Shown piece by piece: positions 1 to 4,837 of a DNA stretch of 6,893 bases (positions within the stretch are counted from its first letter, which is position 1; every line of letters starts with the position of its first letter). The position numbers and the translations under genes were made by a program. Origin of the DNA: Methanomicrobiales archaeon (GTDB lineage Archaea; Halobacteriota; Methanomicrobia; Methanomicrobiales; Methanospirillaceae); the NCBI GenBank assembly GCA_013415575.1, contig JAAEES010000115.1, positions 1-6,893 on the forward strand. Direction: 5' to 3'. Under the pieces are notes generated by a model. It worked only from the letters and a program-made list of their open reading frames with translations, was not told the DNA's origin and ran no database searches.

Positions 1-1331
1 ACATCAGGATCCAGCCGGGCAACGAGATCCGGCCGCTGGGTGGCAATGCCCCACGGACAGAGCCCCCGGTAACAGGTGCCGCACACCCTGCATCCCATCG
101 CGACCAGGGCCGCGGTTCCGATGTAGACCGCATCTGCTCCCAGGGCGATGATCTTTGCCACATCCGCGCTCTCCCTGATGCCGCCGCTGGCTATGACTGA
201 TACCTCATTCCTGATTCCCTGCGTCCGGAGCTTTGCATCAACGCTTGCAACAGCTGCTTCGATCGGTATACCCACATGGTCCCGGAACACCCGGGGTGCA
301 GCACCAGTTCCACCCCGAAATCCGTCGACAACGACAGCGTCGGCTCCCGATCTCGCGATGCCGGCAGCGATTGCTGCTGAGTTATGGACAGCAGCAATCT
401 TCACGAATACCGGTTTTTTCCACTCTGTCGCTTCTTTCAGGCTCCGGACGAGCTGCTTGAGATCCTCGATGCTGTAGATATCATGGTGGGGAGCAGGGCT
501 GATTGCGTCACTCCCGAGGGGAATCATCCGGGTGCAGGATACATCGGCACAGACTTTCTCCCCAGGCAGATGGCCGCCGATACCTGGTTTTGCTCCCTGA
601 CCTATCTTGATCTCGATGGCCGCGCCCCGTTCAAGGTAGTTGATGTCCACCCCGAACCGCCCTGACGCAACCTGGACGATCATGTGATCCTGGTACGGAT
701 AGAGCGACTCGTGGAGCCCCCCTTCTCCGGTTCCCATGTAGGTGCCGACATTTTTCACCGCTCGTGCAAGAGACTGCTGCGCATTGAGGCTGATTGCTCC
801 ATAGCTCATGTGCCCGATCATGATTGGAGTTTCCAGCATCAGGTTCGGACTGAGACGGGTTTCCAGCACCGTCTCGTCGTTCTCTTTCCTGAACTTGAGA
901 ATCGATGGTTTCTTTCCGATATATGTCCGGAGTTCCATCGGCTCCCGCAGAGGATCTATGCTCGGGTTCGTGACCTGGCAGGCGTCAAGCACGAGACGGT
1001 CGAATATAACCGGGTAATTCTGTGCATTCCCCATGCCTGAGAGGATTATCTTCCCGCTCCTGGCCTGGTTGTAAATGGATTCCCTGACCTGAGGCGTCCA
1101 GAGCGGGTGGCTCCGGTAATCGACCGGTCGCTCTTCCAGGTTGATTGCATCCCGGGGGCACATAGCGATACACCTATGGCAGGCTACACATACCCGTGAG
1201 TTGACATGGATGCGATCTCCCTCAATTCTGAAGACGCCGTAGGGGCAATTCTCCACGCAGCGACCGCAGAGCATGCACTGGGCATGATCGACACTGATCT
1301 TATAGCGGAGCGGAACGCTCCCGATGGTCAT
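1..1331 (-). CDS. gltB2: Glutamate synthase, FMN/Fe-S synthase subunit with N-terminal ferredoxin domain (archaeal GltB2), C-terminus cut by window edge
   Basis: This subunit carries the synthase chemistry of glutamate synthase: 2-oxoglutarate plus ammonia (released from glutamine by the partner subunit) is reduced to glutamate. The 443 visible residues begin with a two-cluster ferredoxin domain. Its cysteines are C19/C22/C25/C29 and C48/C51/C54/C58, each set followed by Pro. The FMN-binding TIM-barrel domain follows, with recognisable GltB segments: HMSYGAISLNAQQ, QGAKPGIGGHLPG, SPAPHHDIYSIEDL, DGFRGGTGAAP and IASGGIRESADV. A [3Fe-4S] site has C414-x5-C420-x4-C425 followed by PWGIATQ. An extra Cys (C417) lies inside that motif. 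The start ATG overlaps the gltB1 stop (ATGA), and GGAGGT lies 7 nt upstream (1339-1344), so translation is probably coupled. The family is usually about 500 residues, so only the C-terminal tail is missing. The GXGXG subunit is not in the window and could lie beyond the left edge. The electron donor is unknown, but the fused ferredoxin domain is the likely entry point. Confidence 0.95.
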   Translation of the reverse strand, partial: MTIGSVPLRYKISVDHAQCMLCGRCVENCPYGVFRIEGDRIHVNSRVCVACHRCIAMCPRDAINLEERPVDYRSHPLWTPQVRESIYNQARSGKIILSGMGNAQNYPVIFDRLVLDACQVTNPSIDPLREPMELRTYIGKKPSILKFRKENDETVLETRLSPNLMLETPIMIGHMSYGAISLNAQQSLARAVKNVGTYMGTGEGGLHESLYPYQDHMIVQVASGRFGVDINYLERGAAIEIKIGQGAKPGIGGHLPGEKVCADVSCTRMIPLGSDAISPAPHHDIYSIEDLKQLVRSLKEATEWKKPVFVKIAAVHNSAAIAAGIARSGADAVVVDGFRGGTGAAPRVFRDHVGIPIEAAVASVDAKLRTQGIRNEVSVIASGGIRESADVAKIIALGADAVYIGTAALVAMGCRVCGTCYRGLCPWGIATQRPDLVARLDPD

Positions 1332-2380
1332 GCCACATACCTCCCGATGATCGGCTCACCTGCCTTTGGCATGGCCATCTCTTCGACATCGGGTTCCATG
1401 GTGCGGATTGCTGCCTCCTCGCTGGAAATATACAGCCGGTTTCCCTTCACTCCGTATACCAGTGGCCGGAGCTTGATCCGGTCGGTGAACCCGACCATGC
1501 TCTCTTCGTTTGCCACCACTATAGCGAAGGGTCCGTTCATCAGTGCTGATCCGTAGGCAAGTCTGATGGCCCGAAAGATTTCCTTCTCTCGTTCCGGCAT
1601 CTGGTCAATCTCGTCCCAGAAGGGTGGTGCAAATGCCTTTACCGCGGTCTCGATAGAAAGACCATGGCGGCGAACCAGGAGGTCGAAGAGATAGGCTACA
1701 ACTTCAGTGTCGGTGTACATGGTGCATTGGTACCCGTAGGACTCTATGTACCGGCGATTCGTACCATAGGAAGTAATCTCCCCATTGTGAACCACGCTCC
1801 AGTTCAGGAGATTGAACGGATGCGCTCCCCCCCACCAGCCGGGGGTATTGGTGGGATACCGGTTATGGCCCATCCACAGGTAGCCCTTGTAGTCCTGAAT
1901 GCGATAAAAATCTGCAACCTCATCAGGCCATCCCGATGCCTTGAAGACGGCGACGTTCTTTCCCGATGCAAATATAAGAGCCCCGGGTATGGATGTGTTG
2001 ACCTTCATCACCAGATGCATCACAACATCGTCTTCCGGGGTGAGGCTCCTTGGCATCAGATGAGGGTCCGGCCTGAAAAAGAACCGCCAGGGGATGTGGA
2101 CTTTTCTGAGCGATGCCTGCTCGTAAGTCGGGATCGCCTCATCATGCTCGATTACTCCCCACTTTGAGAGCTCCTCTTCAACCAGGGGTTTTGTCTCGTG
2201 CAGGTTGTCAAAGAAGACATGAATTGCATAGTAGTCCCTGAAATCCGGGAATGCACCATACACTGCATACCCTGCCCCCTCTCCGCTGCCCCGCTCGTCC
2301 ATCTCCGACAGGGCAGCCCGAATACCGGTCCCGTCCATCCGCTGACGGGCGCGGTCGATAACACCAATAATTCCGCACAT
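1328..2380 (-). CDS. gltB1: Glutamate synthase, class II glutamine amidotransferase subunit (archaeal GltB1)
   Basis: This is the glutaminase half of the split archaeal glutamate synthase; it hydrolyses glutamine and supplies ammonia to GltB2. The 350-residue protein has the class II (Ntn-type) features. Cys2 directly follows the initiator Met (MCGIIG) and becomes the N-terminal nucleophile. GHNRYPTNT (171-179) binds the glutamine carboxylate, HNGEI (198-202) provides the oxyanion region, TDTE sits at 223-226 and GPFAIVVA at about 283-290. I chose the ATG at 2380 over an in-frame TTG two codons upstream, because only the ATG leaves Cys2 at the mature N-terminus as catalysis requires. GTGAT, complementary to the archaeal 16S 3' end, lies 5 nt upstream. 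The gene heads the operon, overlaps gltB2 by four bases, and is divergent from glnA across 97 bp. No glutamate synthase domain is fused to it. The family assignment is secure. Confidence 0.94.
   Translation of the reverse strand: MCGIIGVIDRARQRMDGTGIRAALSEMDERGSGEGAGYAVYGAFPDFRDYYAIHVFFDNLHETKPLVEEELSKWGVIEHDEAIPTYEQASLRKVHIPWRFFFRPDPHLMPRSLTPEDDVVMHLVMKVNTSIPGALIFASGKNVAVFKASGWPDEVADFYRIQDYKGYLWMGHNRYPTNTPGWWGGAHPFNLLNWSVVHNGEITSYGTNRRYIESYGYQCTMYTDTEVVAYLFDLLVRRHGLSIETAVKAFAPPFWDEIDQMPEREKEIFRAIRLAYGSALMNGPFAIVVANEESMVGFTDRIKLRPLVYGVKGNRLYISSEEAAIRTMEPDVEEMAMPKAGEPIIGRYVA
1339..1344 (-). promoter_or_regulatory. Shine-Dalgarno site of gltB2 inside the end of gltB1
   Basis: Read on the minus strand this is GGAGGT, seven nucleotides before the gltB2 ATG at 1331. 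It lies within the last codons of gltB1. Together with the ATGA stop/start overlap it fixes the gltB2 start. Confidence 0.8.
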
Positions 2381-2400
2381 TGTCAATCACAGGTATAGTC

Positions 2401-2437
2401 AGCACATGCTCCGTTTATGTGCTCATTAGGTATGCTC
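2401..2437. repeat. Inverted repeat plus three phased TGCTC direct repeats in the gltB1/glnA divergent promoter
   Basis: AGCACAT (2401-2407) and ATGTGCT (2417-2423) form a perfect 7-bp inverted repeat with a 9-nt spacer. TGCTC also occurs three times at exactly 13-bp spacing (2407, 2420, 2433), each copy preceded by A or G. The element is upstream of the glnA TATA box. It lies in the likely leader or start-site region of gltB1 on the other strand. It is a candidate site for a regulator of one or both genes. The repeats are seen directly; the function is inferred. Confidence 0.5.
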
Positions 2438-2444
2438 AATTAAG

Positions 2445-2454
2445 TATAAATATA
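2445..2454 (+). promoter_or_regulatory. TATA box of glnA (possibly shared with gltB1)
   Basis: TATAAATATA is centred about 28 bp before the glnA ATG, which places the transcription start within a few bases of the start codon. glnA also has no Shine-Dalgarno motif, so its mRNA is probably leaderless or nearly so. Read on the minus strand the same AT-rich block gives TATATTTATA. This could serve gltB1 with a leader of about 40 nt. The dual use is inference. Confidence 0.7.
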
Positions 2455-2458
2455 ATTG

Positions 2459-2478
2459 GGTAGAAGCTATTTTCCATA
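2459..2478. promoter_or_regulatory. Candidate NrpR-type nitrogen operator at the glnA start site
   Basis: AGAA (2462-2465), a 6-nt spacer and TTCC (2472-2475) make a one-mismatch version of GGAA-N6-TTCC, the operator pattern described for the nitrogen repressor NrpR in Methanococcus. The 20-bp block matches the perfect site at 4482-4501 at 14 positions. It begins just after the TATA box and overlaps the predicted transcription start, where a repressor would block initiation. Binding by NrpR is inferred. Confidence 0.5.
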
Positions 2479-3806
2479 TGACCAGAGATGTCGTAGGTGA
2501 AATGCTGGAACGGATCGACGCAGATTTAGTGAAATTCCTGCGCCTCCAGTTCACCGATATCCAGGGCCAGCCGAAAAACGTGGCTATCCCGGTTCAGCAG
2601 GCTGAGAAGGCCCTGACCGAGGGAATATGGTTCGATGGGTCTTCCATCGAAGGCTTCGCACGGATCGAAGAATCAGACATGCTGCTGAAGCCCGACCCAG
2701 CAACCTATACTATCCTCCCCTGGCGACCGGTCGATGCACGGGTTGCCCGGTTTATATGCGATATCTACACCTATGGCGATAAACCCTTTGAGGGAGATCC
2801 CCGCTATGTTCTGAAGAAAACGCTTGAAGAAGCAAAAAAGATGGGGTTCACCTTCAACACCGGTCCAGAGCTTGAATTTTTCCTGTTCAAGATGGTTGAC
2901 GGAAGGCCTTCGACCCAGTTCCAGGATTATGGTGGATACTTCGATCTTGCTCCGACCGATCTTGCTGAAGATGTCAGGCGCGAAATCGTCTTTGCCCTTA
3001 CCCAGATGGGATTTGAGATCGAAGCGTCACACCACGAAGTTGCAGAGAGCCAGCACGAGATCGATTTCAAGTATAGTTATGCCCTCGATACAGCTGACAA
3101 GGTGATTACCTTCAAGTTTGCAACAAAAACCCTTGCGCTCCAGAGGAATCTCCATGCAACGTTCATGGCAAAGCCAATCTTCGGTATTAACGGGAGCGGA
3201 ATGCACACCCACATGTCACTGGCAAAAGATGGCAAGAATGCTTTCTACGATCCCGACGGATCCATGCAGCTCTCCCAGAGTGCCCTCCACTATATCGGCG
3301 GACTTCTTAAACATGCAAAGGCGATCACCAGGATTGCCAACCCGACCATCAATTCCTACAAACGTCTCGTTCCAGGATATGAAGCGCCATGCTACATTTC
3401 CTGGAGTGCTACCAACCGGTCAGCGCTGGTGAGGGTTCCGGCTGCCCGCGGTAACAGTACCCGTGCCGAATTCAGGAGTCCGGACCCGATGTGCAACCCG
3501 TACCTCACCTTTGCCGCAATGCTCGCTGCAGGTCTTGACGGGATCAAGAATAAGATCGAGCCGCCAGAGAGCACTAACACCAATATCTACCATCTCACGG
3601 CAGATCAGCGAAAGAAGATGGGGATCGAGATGCTTCCCGGAAGCCTGATTGACGCTCAAAACGAACTTGAAAAGGATTCAGTCCTCACCAAGGTTATGGG
3701 GCCCCACGTCATGGAAGGTCTCACCAGTATTGCAAACCTGGAGACTGATATGTTCAGACTGGCTGTTCATCCCTGGGAAATCGATCGATACCTTGCCAAC
3801 TACTAA
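2478..3806 (+). CDS. glnA: Glutamine synthetase type I (GSI-alpha-like)
   Basis: This enzyme makes glutamine from glutamate, ammonium and ATP, as a cytoplasmic dodecamer. The 442-residue length is normal for GSI-alpha. Visible motifs are FDGSSIEGF (52-60), the metal-binding ELE (131-133), HHEVAESQHEI (185-195), NGSGMHTHMS (238-247), NRSALVRVPAARG (313-325) and AEFRSPDP (330-337). Arg62 in FARIEESD matches the feedback-inhibition arginine of Bacillus GSI-alpha enzymes. The approximately 25-residue insertion typical of GSI-beta is absent. By my alignment from memory, F20, R83, R168 and S184 correspond to the 2-oxoglutarate-contact residues of the Methanosarcina mazei enzyme (F24, R87, R173, S189), suggesting direct activation by 2-oxoglutarate. 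There is no Shine-Dalgarno site; a TATA box and an operator-like repeat sit immediately upstream. A T8 run follows the stop. The gene is divergent from gltB1 and upstream of the PII and ammonium-channel units. Confidence 0.97.
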   Translation: MTRDVVGEMLERIDADLVKFLRLQFTDIQGQPKNVAIPVQQAEKALTEGIWFDGSSIEGFARIEESDMLLKPDPATYTILPWRPVDARVARFICDIYTYGDKPFEGDPRYVLKKTLEEAKKMGFTFNTGPELEFFLFKMVDGRPSTQFQDYGGYFDLAPTDLAEDVRREIVFALTQMGFEIEASHHEVAESQHEIDFKYSYALDTADKVITFKFATKTLALQRNLHATFMAKPIFGINGSGMHTHMSLAKDGKNAFYDPDGSMQLSQSALHYIGGLLKHAKAITRIANPTINSYKRLVPGYEAPCYISWSATNRSALVRVPAARGNSTRAEFRSPDPMCNPYLTFAAMLAAGLDGIKNKIEPPESTNTNIYHLTADQRKKMGIEMLPGSLIDAQNELEKDSVLTKVMGPHVMEGLTSIANLETDMFRLAVHPWEIDRYLANY

Positions 3807-3814
3807 TTTTTTTT
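3807..3814 (+). terminator. Oligo-T terminator after glnA
   Basis: A run of eight T residues immediately follows the glnA stop codon. In archaea a plain T-tract is sufficient for intrinsic termination. A new TATA box begins about 20 bp later, consistent with glnA being its own unit. Confidence 0.65.
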
Positions 3815-3834
3815 CCTGGATAAAATTAGGTAGT

Positions 3835-3842
3835 TATTTATA
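3835..3842 (+). promoter_or_regulatory. TATA box of the 67-aa ORF / PII unit
   Basis: TATTTATA lies 30-37 bp before the ATG at 3872, which predicts a transcript with a very short leader of a few nucleotides. No strong Shine-Dalgarno site precedes the ATG, consistent with near-leaderless translation. Confidence 0.6.
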
Positions 3843-3846
3843 GTAT

Positions 3847-3861
3847 GGACCAATAACTTCC
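3847..3861. promoter_or_regulatory. Degenerate nitrogen-operator-like site
   Basis: Five bases after the TATA box, GGAC and CTTCC recall the GGAA-N6-TTCC site found at the 69-aa ORF promoter. The left half has one mismatch and the spacing to TTCC is seven rather than six. The surrounding layout (TATA, two bases, ATGGA, then TTCC, one base, TCCACC) is the same in both promoters. Function is inferred and weak on its own. Confidence 0.3.
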
Positions 3862-3871
3862 TTCCACCGTA

Positions 3872-4075
3872 ATGTCTGAGCCTGCAATAAATTTCGGGGA
3901 GGATGGTGACACTGGGCCCTACCTCCAGGAGTTCTCTGTCATCACACCAAACCGTAGTTCGCTTAAATGGCTTCCGATTAAAGGAGACGGATTAACCATT
4001 TACTTTGAAAGGGATCCAACCAAGGGTAAAGTGGAGGACTATGGTCCAGGGGTTCGCGGTGAGAACAGCGAATGA
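3872..4075 (+). CDS. Small protein of unknown function (67 aa) translationally coupled to PII
   Basis: I do not recognise this family. The 67-residue product is hydrophilic and acidic at the start (MSEPAINFGEDGDTG), has a central hydrophobic and aromatic stretch (SLKWLPIKGDGLTIYF, about residues 30-45) and ends in a Gly/Glu-rich tail. It has no membrane segment, cysteine motif or signal peptide. Codon third positions look coding. Its promoter (TATA at 3835-3842) makes it the first gene of its unit. Its TGA overlaps the ATG of the downstream PII gene (ATGA), so the two are probably made in fixed ratio. From context it could be a partner or modulator of the PII protein, or act on glutamine synthetase. 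M. mazei is known to use small proteins on GlnA1 and AmtB1, but no homology to those is claimed. Confidence 0.65.
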   Translation: MSEPAINFGEDGDTGPYLQEFSVITPNRSSLKWLPIKGDGLTIYFERDPTKGKVEDYGPGVRGENSE

Positions 4076-4557
4076 AACTTATCAGAGCAATTGTTCGTGA
4101 GGAACGTCTCCCCTTCGTCCGGAAGGCACTGGAATCGCGGGGGGTGTATGGCATGACCGTTACTCATGTACAGGGAAGAGGCGAGCAGGCCGGAGTCCAT
4201 CTTCAGTTCCGGTGTGGAATCCTGAACATCGATCTCCTGCCAAAGATTGCAATCGAAATTGTCGTGAAAGATGATCAGGCTGACATGGTGATTGATGACG
4301 TCTGTACTGCAGCACATCTGGGAAAACAGGGAGATGGAAGGGTTTTCCAGTTTCTCCGCGCGGCACAGGTGCTGCGCATGCTCTTTGAACCAGGGGCTCC
4401 TGTCCTTTCCCCTGGTTCTCCATGTTTTTTTATTTTTTCGGATTCACCTCCCATATTTATTCAACAAATATCTATATATACGATGGAAGGCAATTTCCAT
4501 CCACCTGAAAGGGGTTGTCCCTCTCAGAAAACTGGTGATTTCAATGAGCATCGGTGA
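4072..4557 (+). CDS. PII-family signal protein with aberrant C-terminus (probable frameshift; likely true end near 4388)
   Basis: PII proteins are trimeric sensors of 2-oxoglutarate and ATP/ADP that bind targets through a flexible T-loop. Residues 1-92 fit the family: MKLIRAIVREE, GMTVTHVQGRGEQAG (Thr29, Gln39), DLLPK (Lys58), IEIVVKDDQAD and GKQGDGRVF (84-92). The T-loop is divergent (QFRCGILNID). Phe46 replaces the usual Tyr and Leu51 replaces the uridylylated Tyr51. After Phe92 the canonical tail with its two nucleotide-contacting arginines is lost. The frame then stays open to 161 residues, through a strong hairpin/T-tract terminator and the next promoter, which is not credible as coding. 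A TGA in the other reading frame at 4386-4388 abuts the terminator. One extra base near the T4 run (4343-4346) would give a 105-residue protein ending RGTGAAHAL. This may be a real lesion, an assembly error or recoding. It is not NifI1 or NifI2, judging by its T-loop. GGTGA lies 9 nt before the ATG. Confidence 0.75.
   Translation: MKLIRAIVREERLPFVRKALESRGVYGMTVTHVQGRGEQAGVHLQFRCGILNIDLLPKIAIEIVVKDDQADMVIDDVCTAAHLGKQGDGRVFQFLRAAQVLRMLFEPGAPVLSPGSPCFFIFSDSPPIFIQQISIYTMEGNFHPPERGCPSQKTGDFNEHR
4387..4438 (+). terminator. Strong hairpin plus T-tract terminator after the PII gene
   Basis: GAACCAGGGG (4387-4396) and CCCCTGGTTC (4409-4418) form a perfect 10-bp stem with a 12-nt loop. T7-A-T6 follows at 4425-4438. 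This is the clearest terminator in the window, and it lies inside the nominal 161-codon PII reading frame. It marks the end of the 67-aa ORF/PII unit. Confidence 0.85.
4473..4480 (+). promoter_or_regulatory. TATA box of the 69-aa ORF / amt / glnK unit
   Basis: TATATATA sits downstream of the PII terminator. The predicted start is near 4500-4507, giving a leader of about 40 nt before the ATG at 4544. A perfect operator-like inverted repeat begins two bases after it. Confidence 0.65.
4482..4501. promoter_or_regulatory. Candidate NrpR-type operator (perfect inverted repeat with GGAA-N6-TTCC)
   Basis: GATGGAA (4482-4488) and TTCCATC (4495-4501) form a perfect 7-bp inverted repeat with a 6-nt spacer. 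Its core is exactly GGAA-N6-TTCC, the operator of the methanogen nitrogen repressor NrpR as described in Methanococcus. It lies between the TATA box and the predicted start site, suited to repression under nitrogen excess. The repeat is seen directly; the regulator is inferred, and the nrpR gene is not in this window. Confidence 0.6.
4505..4527 (+). promoter_or_regulatory. Leader hairpin before the 69-aa ORF
   Basis: CTGAAAGGG (4505-4513) pairs with CCCTCTCAG (4519-4527) around the loop GTTGT, giving eight pairs and one A-C mismatch. It lies near the predicted 5' end of the transcript. It ends 6 nt before the GGTGAT ribosome-binding site at 4534-4539, so it could affect access to that site. 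Function is inferred. Confidence 0.4.
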
Positions 4558-4753
4558 AGAAATCAATCAATCGGCCGGTATTCCCGCTGCGGGTGAAATC
4601 CTGACGCTATCAGGGATGGCATATCCGCATGCAGGGTATCTCCCGCTGCTGGACGGCCATCCCGGCTCTGTGCTCAGGAAGCTGAACTGGGAAGGATTCA
4701 TCAAGAAACTGACCATCCTGCCGTATTTCTCCGCGGATGCGATATGTTTATAA
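4544..4753 (+). CDS. Small protein of unknown function (69 aa), first ORF of the amt-glnK unit
   Basis: I do not recognise this family. The 69 residues start MSIGEEINQSAG, contain the mildly hydrophobic stretch AAGEILTLSGMAYPHAGYLP (15-34), then a basic segment (VLRKLNWEGFIKKL, about 43-56) and an aromatic tail ending in Cys-Leu. There is no clear transmembrane helix. The start is supported by GGTGAT at 4534-4539, 4 nt before the ATG. The frame is open further upstream to 4292, but that part crosses the terminator and promoter and is rejected. Third codon positions are rich in G and C as in the neighbouring genes, which favours real coding. Its TAA is embedded in the TATA-like motif ahead of amt. 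Its promoter carries the best nitrogen-operator candidate, so it is probably nitrogen-regulated and co-transcribed with amt. It could also be the remnant of a longer gene. Confidence 0.5.
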   Translation: MSIGEEINQSAGIPAAGEILTLSGMAYPHAGYLPLLDGHPGSVLRKLNWEGFIKKLTILPYFSADAICL

Positions 4754-4754
4754 G
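4747..4754 (+). promoter_or_regulatory. Possible internal TATA box for amt
   Basis: TTTATAAG overlaps the stop codon of the 69-aa ORF and lies 80 bp before the amt ATG. It would place a start near 4774-4776, a few bases before the 18-codon leader ORF. No operator-like repeat follows it, so amt may instead depend on the upstream promoter at 4473. Confidence 0.45.
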
Positions 4755-4780
4755 CAGTCTGTTAAGGTAGTGATGTGATT

Positions 4781-4837
4781 ATGCAGGATCCTCGCATCCT
4801 GAAAAAACAGGTATTCATCTTCGTGGTGAAAGAATGA
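4781..4837 (+). CDS. Candidate 18-aa leader peptide overlapping amt
   Basis: An 18-codon ORF encodes a basic N-terminal part (MQDPRILKK) and a hydrophobic end (QVFIFVVKE). Its TGA overlaps the amt start codon as ATGA. GTGAT at 4770-4774 lies 6 nt before its ATG. The GGTGA that would serve amt (4825-4829) lies inside it. The first codons contain an inverted repeat, CAGGAT/ATCCTG (4784-4801, 6-nt loop). The arrangement suits translational coupling or attenuation of amt, but so short an ORF may occur by chance. Expression is not shown. Confidence 0.35.
   Translation: MQDPRILKKQVFIFVVKE

Noticed and set aside
1664..2167. Plus-strand open frame (167 codons) inside gltB1
   Set aside because: It is antisense to the conserved amidotransferase motifs and has no promoter or recognisable family.
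2391..2432. Methanosarcina-type NrpR operator GGTA-N6-TACC in the gltB1/glnA region
   Set aside because: GGTA occurs twice but no correctly spaced TACC follows either copy.
2425..3832. Shared octamer ATTAGGTA upstream of glnA (2425-2432) and the 67-aa ORF (3825-3832)
   Set aside because: It is short, not palindromic, differently spaced from the two TATA boxes, and a match of this length between two intergenic regions is not improbable.
4072..4557. NifI1 or NifI2 identity for the first PII gene
   Set aside because: The T-loop length and DLLPK spacing match GlnK/GlnB; NifI proteins have distinct shortened or extended T-loops, and no nif genes are in the window.
4292..4753. A 153-codon open frame on the plus strand ending with the 69-aa ORF
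   Set aside because: Its first part overlaps PII out of frame and crosses the terminator hairpin, T-tract and TATA box; only the part from 4544 has a ribosome-binding site and coding-like codons.
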